A stretch of DNA of 64,000 nucleotides, taken from contig JALECJ010000004.1 of the NCBI GenBank assembly GCA_023515745.1, positions 186,001 to 250,000 on the forward strand, written 5' to 3'. Below the pieces are notes generated by a model that was given only the letters and a program-made list of their open reading frames with translations, did not search any database and was not told the DNA's origin. The DNA comes from Amoeboaphelidium protococcarum. Lineage: Eukaryota; Aphelidiomycota; Aphelidea. Below, piece after piece: positions 1 to 11,300 of the stretch (its first letter is position 1; each line of letters opens with the position of its first letter). A program made the position numbers and the translations under genes.

Positions 1-1
1 A

Positions 2-1288
2 TACCGTAGACACACTGCCGTGGCTCATAGTGGAAGTACTCGCTCAGATTTACGGTCACCATAGTCTTTTCTGTTAGAAGCGTAAAAGTCAAACGTTGCC
101 AAACATAATAATCGCAAGTCAGAGTAATCGGCAGAAGATTAGTAATGGAAGTAGAAGAGGTAGGAACGTGATGCTCTGATTAAATAAGCTCTTTAAAAGG
201 CCCAGGAACGAGACTAAGAACTAAAGAGGTAGTTATAGGCAAAGGAGAAGGAGAGGTTGGCATAGGAGAAGAAGCGTTAGGAAGAGGAAGCTGCGAAATT
301 GATGAAGTAAAAGGAAGCAGAGGCTGCTGAACAACAGAGATTATTGAAAGAGAAGTAGATGGAGAGTATGCCTTATCATGGCCCTGCCGATGTGCTGTAG
401 TAGTATCAGTAGTATCTTGATCTTGTGCTCAATGTAAAAAAAATACTCAAACCGCAGATTGACAGTAATAGACAGATGGCCAATGAAGCTAGACGATATA
501 GAATGCAGATTACAGTGAAAACTGGAGCTGTTGTTAATTCCAAATCTCATATTAGATAATTCTATCAGGATCTGAATGATATGTTCAGTAAAGCTAAGCA
601 AGTGTCCCCAGAGCTGTTGTACCCGTATCTGCTTGAAGCATTCGCTAAAGCTGTCACAACGCAAGCCATGAGAGAAGTTAGCGTGAATCTGAGTAAAGCC
701 TTCCCGCTTGCTGCATTAATTCAACTTATGCTTTGTGAACATCCACTCCTGCTCCAGTATCTCCTTGGCAAAATGTTTAAAAAGTGTATATATGTAGTTC
801 CTGCTTATGCTAAACGTCTGCCTTCAGATTAGAATGGCGATGATGATCTCCGCGCCAGGATGCGAATGAAGAAAGTTGATGGTAAATGGGAATCAGATGC
901 TTAATACCAGGAGAGAATGGCTGGCATTGTGGCTTTATTCACAGCCATCACAGTTGTAGATCCAACTTAATTCACTTTAAATGTCTCCAATCCTGCTCAG
1001 CTATCACTGAAAGACTTATGGTCATATATGGCGCGTCTGCTTAATTAGACTCCTCGCAAGATTACTCCTAATCTGCTCGAGATTGCTCTAAAGTTGGGTG
1101 GACATCAATTACTACGCACCTATGGTTAGCAAGCTCACAAGTTGATACAATTCATAGACAAGGATTATATGTCAAGAATAAAGTCTGAAGGAACTGAAGC
1201 TGCCAAGACGCGATTATTATTACTGCTTGAAGATTACCGGCGCTAATAGACAATCCCTGCACCTGAAGGTGCTCATTTCAGAGATTGA
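2..1288 (+). CDS. GLE1: mRNA export factor GLE1 (5' partial)
   Basis: The frame is open from the window edge to a TGA at 1286-1288, giving 428 residues with the N-terminus missing. Roughly residues 45-125 form a K/E/Q/R-rich coiled coil. The rest matches the GLE1 C-terminal helical domain: a LLQYLLGKMFKKCIYVVP segment, then an RMAGIVALFTAI segment, a W-Y-M-A-R-L-L-N segment, and a closing TIPAPEG. GLE1 sits at the cytoplasmic face of the nuclear pore, where with inositol hexakisphosphate it activates the DEAD-box ATPase Dbp5/DDX19 to release exported mRNPs. Many TAA/TAG codons fall inside the domain and must be read as Gln. The gene is convergent with RPL12, 122 bp away. Identification rests on remembered family motifs and is confident. 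Confidence 0.88.
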
Positions 1289-1410
1289 AGTTATTGCATT
1301 TCGCTGTAAATTCATAAAAAGTATCACGACGAGTATCAATACTAAGTAAAGAAATCAAGAAAAGTGAAATGTGTGAGATATATTAGCAATATGTATTTGA
1401 TATGGTATAA

Positions 1411-1908
1411 TCATTCCTCTGGGATTTCAACTTCTCCAGCGGTAATTTTATCTGTCAAATCCTTTGGATTCTATCCATCGACTGTGCATCCAACAGAGAA
1501 GGCAGTTCCAAGCACTTCCTTAACACTTCCAGCCAGATCCTTGGCGTAGGACTTGAAGCGAAGCTTTCGCGCAACATCAATAATATCGTCCAGTGACAGG
1601 TTGCCAGAGTGTTTGATGTTCTTCTCCTTCTTCTTGTCACGTACAGGCTCCTTCAGGGCCTTGATGACGAGCGATGACGCGGTAGGCACGACCTCAACTG
1701 CAGCCTGACGGTTCTGAATGGTCAGCTTGACAGTAATACGCAATCCCTTCCAGTTCTAGGTGGCCTTTGCAATGTCTTCACCAACCTTCTTCGGTGCGAG
1801 ACCCAAAGGACCAATCTTTGGAGCCAGGGTACTACCACCGGCCACCTCACCTCCAGTGACACGCAGGAAAATAATTTTCACTTCATTAGGATCTACTTTA
1901 GGTGCCAT
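1411..1908 (-). CDS. RPL12: 60S ribosomal protein L12 (uL11)
   Basis: The gene encodes 165 residues, the same length as animal RPL12, from ATG at 1906-1908 to TGA at 1411-1413. The N-terminus [11 protein letters not shown] is followed by [11 protein letters not shown], then [14 protein letters not shown] and the C-terminal NIKHSGN and VGCTVDG motifs, all diagnostic of eukaryotic uL11. The protein forms the base of the P-stalk of the large subunit, binding 28S rRNA in the GTPase-associated centre. Two internal stop-like codons (Q in KATQNWKG and in DGQNPKD) confirm recoding. It is intronless and convergent with GLE1. Confidence 0.97.
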
Positions 1909-2209
1909 TTTAAATAATCTATGTGATTTTTTATTGTCTTAATGAAAGAATACACTAAGGTTAAAAGTAAAATTACTCAACCTCAACTAGACGCGACTGA
2001 ACGAACGCGGAAAAAAGATTTCAAAAAACGCGTCTCGAAAATTAACCGAAACCGGTCGGCCATCAATTACCCTCGCTGTAAGTCGCGTAGAAGTGAGCGC
2101 ATAATTCTAGAGAGGATCAGTGTACTGTATGATGTATCCAGTGTAGAGTAATACTGAATGGCATGTGAAATTTTAATCTATTTTCCATTGGATCAACATG
2201 TGTATTATT
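1909..2209. other. intergenic, RPL12 upstream region
   Basis: About 300 bp separate the RPL12 start from the stop of the mitochondrial uL10 gene on the same strand. It must hold the RPL12 promoter and the uL10 3' end. I see no coding sequence or recognisable motif. There is a GC-richer patch with ACGCG-type words around 1990-2070. Confidence 0.5.
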
Positions 2210-2938
2210 TCATTGAGCAGATACATCTTAGTCAGAAGGCTTATTATTAGAATCAGTACGCAGCTACAAAAGTCTAACCATTTGAGACGCAGAATGACCA
2301 AGCACGGAGGTAATGTTAGAGGCTGGCGACTATAAAAGACCAAGAAGCTCCCCATTCAGCTCTTTACGTGTTTTCATTTTAGCAAATTATTCCAATTCCT
2401 ATTTACCAAACAATACATTTTCCACTGCTCCACCCAAAAGTACATGTTTAGCACTGATTATCTGTCGCGAATCTCTAACAAATTGCACCGGGTCTACAGG
2501 CTACAGCATCTATTATAAACCAGTCTGAGGAGGAGGAGAGGAATCAACATCATCTTGACCTTGATATGGATATAATGCAAATGTGAAATCACTCAGAAGC
2601 GGCAATAGATTCTGATACTTTGGATACGTTAGAATGACACCAGACATGACGCGTCGATTCAAAAATTCCAGTCTAATCTGCTTAGCTTTACACAGCGTGC
2701 GGTACTTTTACTACTACTATGGATCCAACTGACTGCCATGATAGAATAATATCACATCTGAATTAGAGAGAACATTTGCATAGTGCTATTGCAGATACAG
2801 ATCACGTTAATCCAATCTTCGGAGTGACTTGTTTCTCTCAAAGGATACGGCATCATACTGAATAGGACTAAACTTGTTCCTAGGCAGCGGCACAGAGAAC
2901 TTCCCTTTTGCAGCCTTTTTCAATTTACTAATTGCCAT
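2210..2938 (-). CDS. mitochondrial ribosomal protein uL10 (MRPL10-like)
   Basis: The gene encodes 242 residues from ATG at 2936-2938 to TGA at 2210-2212. The basic N-terminus MAISKLKKAAKGKF could act as a mitochondrial presequence. The body has the uL10 layout: a DVILFYHGSQLD strand, an RRVMSGVILTYP segment in the place of the Kn-L helix, and a C-terminal ELNGELLGLLQSPASNI...LGHSASQMVRLLQ that closely follows the helix by which bacterial and mitochondrial L10 carry L7/L12 dimers. It would anchor the L7/L12 stalk of the mitoribosome. Bacterial-like architecture and absence of a P0-type tail separate it from cytosolic P0. It lies head-to-head with exportin-1. Confidence 0.75.
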
Positions 2939-3090
2939 TTTGGGTATCTGCAAGTGAAACGACGCGTATCTAATTAGGTGTTTTGGATTTAAAGATTTTG
3001 ATTCTCTGAACAATGATTGGACCAATCTCCCTTGATCTCTCTTCTTGTTCGTTCGCGCGTTTAGAAAGCTTTGGTTTCCCCTCACTGTAC

Positions 3091-3134
<44 letters not shown>

Positions 3135-3312
3135 CACTCCGTCTGTTCGCTTAAATGTGAATCCTGCCAGTTTCTCTCAAAGAAAGGAAGAGAGTCGTGC
3201 GCGTAATTTCATTCCTTCCTCTTCTTTTCCAATTGTGCCACCAAGAGAACTTCAATTCATAAGTCATATAAAACGTCTGTATATGCTATCTTAGCCTAAT
3301 TCTATTAACAAT
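2939..3312. promoter_or_regulatory. shared divergent promoter region, uL10m / XPO1
   Basis: These 374 bp lie between two divergently transcribed starts. They contain a CT microsatellite (3093-3130) and pyrimidine-rich tracts on the + strand upstream of XPO1. No TATA box was identified with confidence. Confidence 0.45.
3093..3130. repeat. (CT)n microsatellite
   Basis: A pure CT dinucleotide run of 38 bases in the divergent promoter upstream of exportin-1. It may influence transcription, but its length is probably polymorphic. Confidence 0.95.
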
Positions 3313-6300
3313 ATGGATGCTATACTGGATTTTTCGAGAGACTTTAACGTGCAACTCTTTGACCAAGTTGTGAACACTTTCTATGGTGGTCATGGAAATG
3401 ATCAAAAGATGGCCCAGACTATCATTGCCCAATTTCAGGAGCATCCTGACGCATGGACCAGAGCTGATGTTATACTCACCCAGGCACAATCTGTACAAGC
3501 CAAGGTAACCTAAATATGTAATATGTATCAGTTAATCATCATCATCTCTTATTTTAAATGAATGTAGTATATTGGGTTGCAAGTGCTTGAAAAGTTGATT
3601 TCCACCAGATGGAAAGTTCTGCCGCGTGAACAGTGTACTGGTATAAGAGATTTTATTGTTGGAACGATCATCAAGATTGCAAGTGATGAATAGCTATTTG
3701 TGAAGGAGCGTGTTTATTTGAACAAATTGAATCTGGTTCTGGTGCAGATTCTTAAGCATGAATGGCCAAAGCAGTGGCCCAATTTCATCTCTGAGATTGT
3801 GGACTCTTCGCGAACAAGTCTGACGCTATGTGAGAACAACATGGTCATTCTCAAGTTGTTAAGTGAAGAGATTTTCGATTTCAGTGCTGAATAAATGACT
3901 AGTGTCAAGGCACGTACGATGAAGGATCAGTTGAATGGAGAGTTTATGAAGATTTTCGAGTTGTGCGATGAAGTTCTGTAGAAGGCGCAGAAGCCATCAC
4001 TAATACAGGCGACTTTGTAGACTTTGCTTAGATTTCTCAACTGGATTCCGCTGGCTTTTGTGTTTGAGACTAATCTGATAAGTATGTTGGTTGGTCGATT
4101 TCTGCAGGTGGCGGCTTTTAGAAATTACACGTTAAAGTGCCTGACTGAAATTGGATGCCTCGAGGTGAAGAGTGACTATGAGCAGAGATTGATTGAGTTA
4201 TACAATGGTGTGGTTGAAGCTCTATCTATTCAGATTCCAATGAACCCCCACCTGGATTTCGCAGGTCCTTATGAGAATGGATCTGATGAAGAGCAAGAGT
4301 TTATTCAGAACATTGCGCTGTTCTTCTCATCATTCCTCAGTGTTCATGTAAAGCTTCTGGAGAGATAGGATAACAAGCAACCACTTCTGCTTGGTCATTT
4401 GTACTTGCTGAAGATTTCCAAAGTGGAGGATCGTGAGGTGTTTAAAGTGTGTTTAGAATACTGGTCCAAGTTGGTTAGTGGTTTATACAATGAATTGCCT
4501 TCTTCATTGAATAATGCTTCCGGATTAGTTCTGAACAGCAAGTAGCCGGAGAGAAAGTTGTTATACAGTGACATATTGCCACAGCTGAGAGTTGTTATGA
4601 TCGAGTCTATGGTGCGTCCAGAAGAGGTGCTGATTGTGGAGAATGATGAAGGTGAAATCGTGAGAGAATTTGTGAAGGAGACTGATACTATCACTCTATA
4701 TAAGAGTATGCGCGAAGTTTTAGTGTACCTGACGCATTTAGATCCGGATAACACTGAGTAGATTATGTCTGAGAAATTGGCCAAATAGATTGATCGCACC
4801 GAGTGGTCATGGTCTAATTTGAACAAGCTCTGCTGGGCCATTGGATCTATCAGTGGTGCAATGTCAGAAGATCATGAGAAGAGATTCATTGTGTTTGTCA
4901 TCAAAGACCTGCTTGGTCATACTGAATCTGTGCGTGGTAAAGACAACAAGGCTGTGGTGGCATCTAATATCATGTACATTGTCGGCTAGTATCCAAGATT
5001 TCTGCGTTCTCATTGGAAGTTTCTCAAGACTGTTGTGCTGAAGCTGTTTGAGTTTATGCATGAGCTGCATGAAGGTGTACAGGATATGGCGTGCGATACG
5101 TATATCAAGATTGCACAAAAGTGCAAGCGATAGTTTGTCATTATGCAGCCGAATGAAATTCAGCCGTTTATCAATGAAATCCTGGACACTATTCCCGACA
5201 TTATATCCGACCTGTAGCCGTCTCAAGTCCACACCTTTTACGATGCCACTGGATGTATTATAGCTTCACAGACGAACAGGTAGACTCAGGAGCAGTTGAT
5301 TGCCAAGCTGATGGAGGGACCTAATGTGGCTTGGGAAGAGGTTATGGCTCAGGCGAATGCTAATCCAGATATCTTGAATCATCCGGATCAAGTCAAGTAG
5401 CTGGCCAATATTCTCAAGACAAATGTTGCCGCATGTTCATCTATTGGTAGTCCTTTCATTTCCCAGATGGCCAAGATCTACATGGATATGCTGAATCTGT
5501 ATCGTGCCGTGTCTGAGCTGATCTCAAGAGCAGTCGCCCAGGGTGGTGTCTTATAGACCAAGACTCCATAAGTTAGGGGATATCGCACGATTAAGAAGGA
5601 GGTACTTAAACTTATTTCAACTTACATTTAGAAGGCTGAAGATTTGCAGGTGGTGATGGATAATCTGATTCCACCACTTCTCGAGGCAGTGTTGACTGAT
5701 TATGCTCGCAATGTTGAACCGGCCAGAGAATCTGAAGTCCTGGCTCTGATGGCCACATGTGTATAAAAGCTTGGACCTCTAATGACTGACAAGGTGCCAG
5801 TCTTGCTGGAATCTCTATTTGAATCCACGCTGCACATGATTGACAAGGATTTTTAAGAGTATCCGGAGCACAGAGTGGCTTTCTACAATATGATCAGGGC
5901 CATCAATTAGAACTGCTTCATCGCCCTGCTCAATCTACCACCAAACTTGTTCCGTCTTGTGCTGAATGCCATCATTTGGGGATTTAGACATACTATGCGC
6001 GATATTGCTGACATGGGCCTTTAGATTATGCTGGAACTCTTGAACAATGTGTCAAAGTTGGATTCTAGTATTTCTAGTGCTTTCTATCGCAGCTACTATC
6101 TACCTATATTTCAAGATGTATTCTATGTGTTGACTGATCGTGAACACAAGTCTGGATTCAAGTACTAGGCTCAGATACTGCAGCAATTGTGCACAGTGGT
6201 GGACTCAAACTCTATTACTTAACCACTGTACCAACCTGGATAGGTTTCTGATCCTAATACTTCTAATTCTGCATTTGTGCGCGAGTATATGATGCAATTG

Positions 6301-6573
6301 CTACAGAATGCCTTTCCGAACCTGCAACCAGGACAGATCAAGATATTTGTGAATGGCTTATTTGACTTGAAGGGTGATAGTGAGACGTTCAAGTAGCATC
6401 TGAGAGATTTCTTGGTGAAGTTGAAAGAGTTCCAGGCGGCTGATGATAATGAAGAGTTGTTCCTGGAGGAGCGTGAGTTGGAGTTGCAGAAGAAGAAGGC
6501 TGCAGAGATGTAGGCAGCCCAGCAAGTGTCTGGTATTCTAAAGCCTGCTGAACGTGAAGACATGGATGACTGA
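3313..6573 (+). CDS. XPO1: Exportin-1 (CRM1)
   Basis: Exon 1 is 3313-3504 and exon 2 is 3568-6573, separated by a 63-nt GTAACC...TGTAG intron. The product is 1065 aa, close to human CRM1 (1071). It is a HEAT-repeat karyopherin that exports leucine-rich NES cargo with RanGTP. Recognisable stretches include [13 protein letters not shown] (importin-beta N-terminal domain), [43 protein letters not shown], and the C-terminal [11 protein letters not shown]. The Cys in MACDTYIK appears to be the leptomycin-B-reactive position, so drug sensitivity is predicted (inference). Dozens of TAA/TAG codons occur, several at positions where human CRM1 has Gln. It shares a promoter region with uL10m. Confidence 0.98.
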
Positions 6574-7047
6574 TTATATTGCTGATACGTATATGACTTG
6601 ATAGTAGGAATTTGAGTCGGATTGAAGGGGGAGGGAGTTAATCAGCGTGATACACCAAAGTGCAATGGCTCTATAATGTATTAAGGAGGAAAGTGGAAAC
6701 AAAAGTAATAATGATCAATAGCCAGTAGTAAGAAAATCTATCCATCTATTTTAATGCATTGTTATTCTTCAAATATGGCAATTTCCTTATTTATACACCA
6801 AATATACAGCCAGCAATTTCTTTGATCGATCGTCACATCACTACCATAAGCAGATGGTTTGCAACGTTGTGATCACGCGACGACTGATTTGCCAATTGTC
6901 AATTCTCACTGAAGCCGACAGCTCTCATTTTCTCTTTGATTCGCCCAGCTTCTTCTTCCTCTTTACAGTTTAAAACAATTTTCAAGAGATCTTTTAACAA
7001 TAGTTTCTAATCTCTACACTAGCATTTAAGAATAAAAGTAATTGATA
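6574..7047. other. intergenic between XPO1 and the bZIP gene
   Basis: These 474 bp cover the XPO1 3' end and the bZIP promoter. The region is AT-rich with a pyrimidine-rich patch near 6940-6960. A TGATCACGCG-containing stretch around 6870 could be a factor site. I see no coding sequence. Confidence 0.4.
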
Positions 7048-8255
7048 ATGAAGCGATCAAGGCATGCAGCAGATATGGTGTCTGTCGCGGACTCTGTTAA
7101 TGATTCCTCTCCATCTTTATCTCTGGAATAGTAGCCATCTTTATCACCATCACAATAATCCTCATAATCATTAAACTCCGACAACCTATCTGCTGCCTCT
7201 GTCAATGATCCCTAAGATGTATTGAATGCTGGACATGTGCGTAAGAAGAAGCGCGGTAAGATTGACACATCCGAGTTGAGTGAGAAGTAAAAGCAGAGGG
7301 TATTGAAGAATCGCGCATCAGCCAAAGCTAGTCAGATGAAGAAGGAGCTGGCGTTGTAATAGGCCAAGGCTGACAATGATTAACTCCGATGTGAAAATTA
7401 ATTACTCCAATCTCGCGTACAAGTCCTGGAATAGTAGAATATTGATCTAATGTCCAAGATGGAGCAATTGTAATCTCAGTTTGAGTTAATGTCCAGGATG
7501 ATATCTACCAATGTTGGTTTAGATTCTAATACACGCTCTGGCGAAAGCAATGTTGGTAGTCATGATCTTATTGATGATTTATCTACCAATGCGAATGCGT
7601 ATCTACTACCTCCATCTCCTCTCAAATCCATATCTACTCATCAACATTAACAGCTCCAGGTATAGGAGTAAGCGGAAAGTCCTCAATCTGCAGTATTGAA
7701 GACTGTTCGCAGTGACGATATTAATACCAAGTATCCAACTGTGAATATCCGGCAGAGGTTTCCTCTTACTCCCCTGGAATCGTTATCATTAACGATGGTG
7801 GAATTTCAAGCTTAGCCACAGACCGTGGTGTCCAAGAATAGCTGTTAGTAGAATAATAGTAATAATAAGTTGGTATAGAAGAGAGTAATGTCAGCGATAT
7901 CTTTTACCAAGCATTCACTGAATTGCAACCGCTCTTTGATGAAATTGATGATCTCATTCCTATCTATAATCATAATGATGGTGAATTCGACGTATCTCAA
8001 TTCAAAATTGAAGACGGCCATGCATAGTAAGATTCGAATGCTTTAGTAGAATAAATGTCGCTCTCACATCTCCAACAGTACCAACAAAATCAATTATAAC
8101 AGCAACTACTCCAAGTAGACATAAGCATATGAAGCTATCATCACCAATGGTAGAGGGAGATTGGTGGTCAGAGCGTTATGCGCGTTGGCGATTGTTAATC
8201 ATCTGGGCCATTACTTTCGTCAATATTACAGGAATCAGATTAAGCGGAAATATGA
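7048..8255 (+). CDS. HAC1/XBP1-like bZIP factor with an apparent IRE1-type intron
   Basis: Frame 1 opens at ATG 7048. It encodes a nuclear-signal-like KKKRGK (about residues 66-71) and a bZIP whose basic segment RVLKNRASAKAS resembles Hac1/HacA. A perfect leucine heptad runs L113, L120, L127, L134, L141. The invariant basic-region Arg (N-x7-R) is Gln96, encoded by CAG. Beyond residue 214 the plausible protein switches to frame 3, giving an acidic, Gln-rich tail (AFTELQPLFDEIDDLIP). Removing 62 nt (7691-7752) between two IRE1-like hairpins makes exactly that switch. A second, conventional intron is likely at 8115-8153 (GTAGAC...GGTAG, 39 nt), giving 368 aa to TGA 8253-8255; without it the tail ends at 8132 (340 aa). 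Unspliced, frame 1 runs to 8280 (410 aa). Predicted role: unfolded-protein-response activator. Confidence 0.75.
7678..7704 (+). promoter_or_regulatory. 5' IRE1-type splice hairpin
   Basis: A 7-nt loop CUGCAGU (7688-7694) closes a stem of 5 bp (UCAAU/AUUGA), one C-A mismatch, then 4 bp (AGUC/GACU). The loop matches the CNGCNGN consensus of HAC1/XBP1 mRNA hairpins. Predicted cleavage is after G7690. Confidence 0.72.
7691..7752 (+). other. predicted 62-nt unconventional intron
   Basis: This is the segment between the two predicted IRE1 cuts. It starts CAGT and ends CCGG, so it is not a GT...AG intron. Its length is 2 modulo 3, so ligation moves frame 1 to frame 3 with a rebuilt GCA (Ala) codon at the junction. 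Comparable introns are 26 nt in mammalian XBP1 and about 20 nt in filamentous-fungal hacA. Confidence 0.68.
7743..7762 (+). promoter_or_regulatory. 3' IRE1-type splice hairpin
   Basis: A 7-nt loop CGGCAGA (7750-7756) sits on a stem of GAA/UUC plus AUC/GGU (one G-U pair) with a single bulged U at 7746. The loop fits CNGCNGN; predicted cleavage is after G7752. The stem is weaker than in the 5' hairpin. Confidence 0.62.
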
Positions 8256-8359
8256 ATTAAATTTACAATAAAGCTTTTGATTATAGTATAGTTTTATTTT
8301 ATTGCTCACTTACTCTGCGCACATCACGCATACTGTACATCTGCTGATACAATGATCGA

Positions 8360-11300
8360 TCACACATACTCTTTCATCCCCTGAATCAAAGTCTCACGTT
8401 TGGCCTTCTCAATTTTTACAATACCTCCGGTGAGAGGGAGGTAGGTGGAGCCCATGAGATCAAGATCTATTGCTCTTGCCGCCTGTCTTCCTTCATTTAT
8501 TGCCCATACGATAAGAGATTAACCGCGACGGCAATCACCGGCAGAGTAAACTCTGGGAACATTGGTCTTATACTGCAGACTGGAATCCTTGGACATACCA
8601 GTGATATTCTGACTAGCAACATTACTACTTCTGGCGTCTGTCTTCACCTTCAACTGCTGCAATAAATGCTATTCTGGCCCTGTGAAGCCCATAGCCAACA
8701 ACACCAGGTCAGCCTCAAATACACGTTCGCTTCCTTAGACTTCAGTCATTATCCATTTGCCAGTGGATGCATTCTTCGTCCATTCAACTCGAACCGTTCT
8801 GATACCAGACACTTTGCCATTTCCGTCAGATATGAATTCCTTGCTCAGCACACAGTACTATCTAGGATCATTGCCATAAACAGCTTTCACCTCGCCATGT
8901 CCATAATCAACCTTAAAGACTCTTGGGAACTGAGGCCATGGATTATCAATCGATCTGGTGCCTGGAGGCTCTGGCAGCAATTCAAAGTTGATCACAGACT
9001 TGGCTCCATGGCGAACTGAAGTACCGATACAATCGTTACCAGTGTCACCTCCACCAATGACAATGACATTCTTACCCTTCGCTGTAATATACTGATCATC
9101 CTTGAGGTTGGAATTCAAAAGACTCTGTGTAGTGGCAGTCAGGAAGTCCATTGCAAAGTAAATACCATCAAGAGCGCGGTTCTTGATATTCAGATCGCGC
9201 GGTACAGTTGAACCTGTTGCAATAAGAACTGCATCATAATCCCGCACAAGATTTGCGGCATCTACATTGTATCCAATATGAGCATTAACTTCAAACTTAA
9301 CACCTTCTTCTCTCATCAAATTCACACGCCTGTCCACCAACAACTTATCCAACTTCATGTTTGGAATGCCGTACATCAACAGACCTCCTATTCTATCAGC
9401 ACGCTCATAAACCGTCACACCATGACCAGCTTTGTTCAATTAATCGGCAGCAGAAAGACCAGCTGGACCACTGCCAATGATAGCTATAGTCTTACCGGAG
9501 CGGCGGGATGGAGGACTCGCTTTCATCCAGCCGTGATCGAAAGAATAATCTATAATGGCACATTCAATAGATTTAATCGCTACAGGATCAGAGTTGATGC
9601 CCAACACACAGGCACCTTCACACGGCGCAGGACATACACGACCTGTAAACTCTGGAAAATTGTTAGTTTACAACAGTCTCTCCAGCGCCTCTTTCCACTA
9701 GTGTTAGTAGACAAGATCATTCCATCTCGGGATAAGATTTCCAATAGGACAGCCTGTATGAGATTGACAAAATGGGACACCACAATCCATGCACCTGGCA
9801 CCTTATACCTATAATTCCTTGGTTGTAAGACGTTTGTTAATCTCTCCAAATCCTTTGACTCGTTCCTTGGCATCTATATATCTATCCGTCTATCGCTTAT
9901 ACTTCATAAAGCCTCGCAATTTATCAGGTCTAAAATCAGACGACTCAGCTGTTATCTTGGTCGCACCATCTTCAATATCTTTAATAGACGCTGATAATGC
10001 AGGAGGCTGAATGACTGCCGAGCTATGTTTACTCTTATTAACTTGCTACGACTACAAGGCCTTTTTCAAATCTCGCGGAAATACTTTCACAAATATCTGC
10101 ACGTAATGTTTCCAGTTGTTGAGGACAGCTTTTGCTTTGGCAGAATTGGTATACTCATAATGATTCTGAATCAAACCACGAACTTGATCAATATCCGCAG
10201 CATCAGTCAACCTCTCTAAATCAACCATCTCAGAATTAACTAGAGATGAGAAAGCCTGATCTTCATCCAGGATATACGCAAATCCACCACTCATACCAGC
10301 AGCGAAATTGCGGCCAGTCTTACCCAATACTATACAAATACCTCCTGTCATGTACTCACAACCATGATCACCGACGCCTTCCACAACAACGCGAGCACCT
10401 GAATTTCTGACACAGAATCTCTCAGCGGCCACACCATTAAAGTACGCCTCACCGCTGGTTGCACCATACAAACACACATTACCTGATATAATGCTCTAGC
10501 TCGGATCAAAGAGAGAATTCTTTGGAGGACGCACGATAATTTTTCCACCAGAGAGACCTTTACCCACATAATCGTTAGTGTCACCCTCAATTCTCAAGGT
10601 GATGCCCTTTGCCAAGAAAGCACCGAAACTTTGTCCAGCAGATCCATTAAAATTAATCGTTATGGTATCATCTGGTAGACCCTGCTCGCCAAACTTTCGA
10701 GACACATTATAGGAGATTATAGCACCAACAGAACGGTCAGTATTCAGAACCTGCGAGTTAATCACTACTTTACCGTGACCCTCTAAAGCAGCAACACACT
10801 ATGGCAACAATTTATTATCCAGTCTCTATTCAACCATGTGATCCTGAGGTTCAGAGAAATGAGTGGAAGCATCGGCGCGTAAACTAAACGCCGGTGTAAG
10901 TAGAGAGCGCAAATCTAAACATGAACTCTTCTAGTCTTTCTGCTATGAGCGAACTTGCAACAAATCACTTCTACCGACTAAATCGTTAAGTTTGCGAAAT
11001 CCAAGCTGAGCCATAATCTGACGCACTTCTTCCGCCATAAAGTAGAAGAAATTGATAACATCCTCTGATGAACCTGTAAACTTGGCTCTCAACACAGGAT
11101 CCTGTGTAGCAATACCAACAGGACATGTGTTAAGATGACATTTACGCATCATTATACATCCCATCGCAATGAGAGGCGTAGTGGCAAATCCAAACTCCTC
11201 GGCACCAAGCAACGTGGCCATTATCACATCACGACCAGTCTTGATTTGACCATCTGTCTGTAAAGTAATCCTACCACGGAGACCATTCAGCACTAGCGTT

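Noticed and set aside
7691-7709. 19-nt excision between CUG|CAG (7690) and UCG|CAG (7709) in the bZIP mRNA
   Set aside because: The second site lacks the CNGCNGN loop, and the product would enter frame 2 and hit a TGA within about a dozen codons.
7693-7755. ordinary 63-nt GT...AG intron (GTATTG...GGCAG) overlapping the proposed IRE1 intron
   Set aside because: It has the typical length, but being a multiple of three it keeps frame 1, whose downstream residues look non-coding; it does not produce the acidic frame-3 tail. RNA data should still test it.
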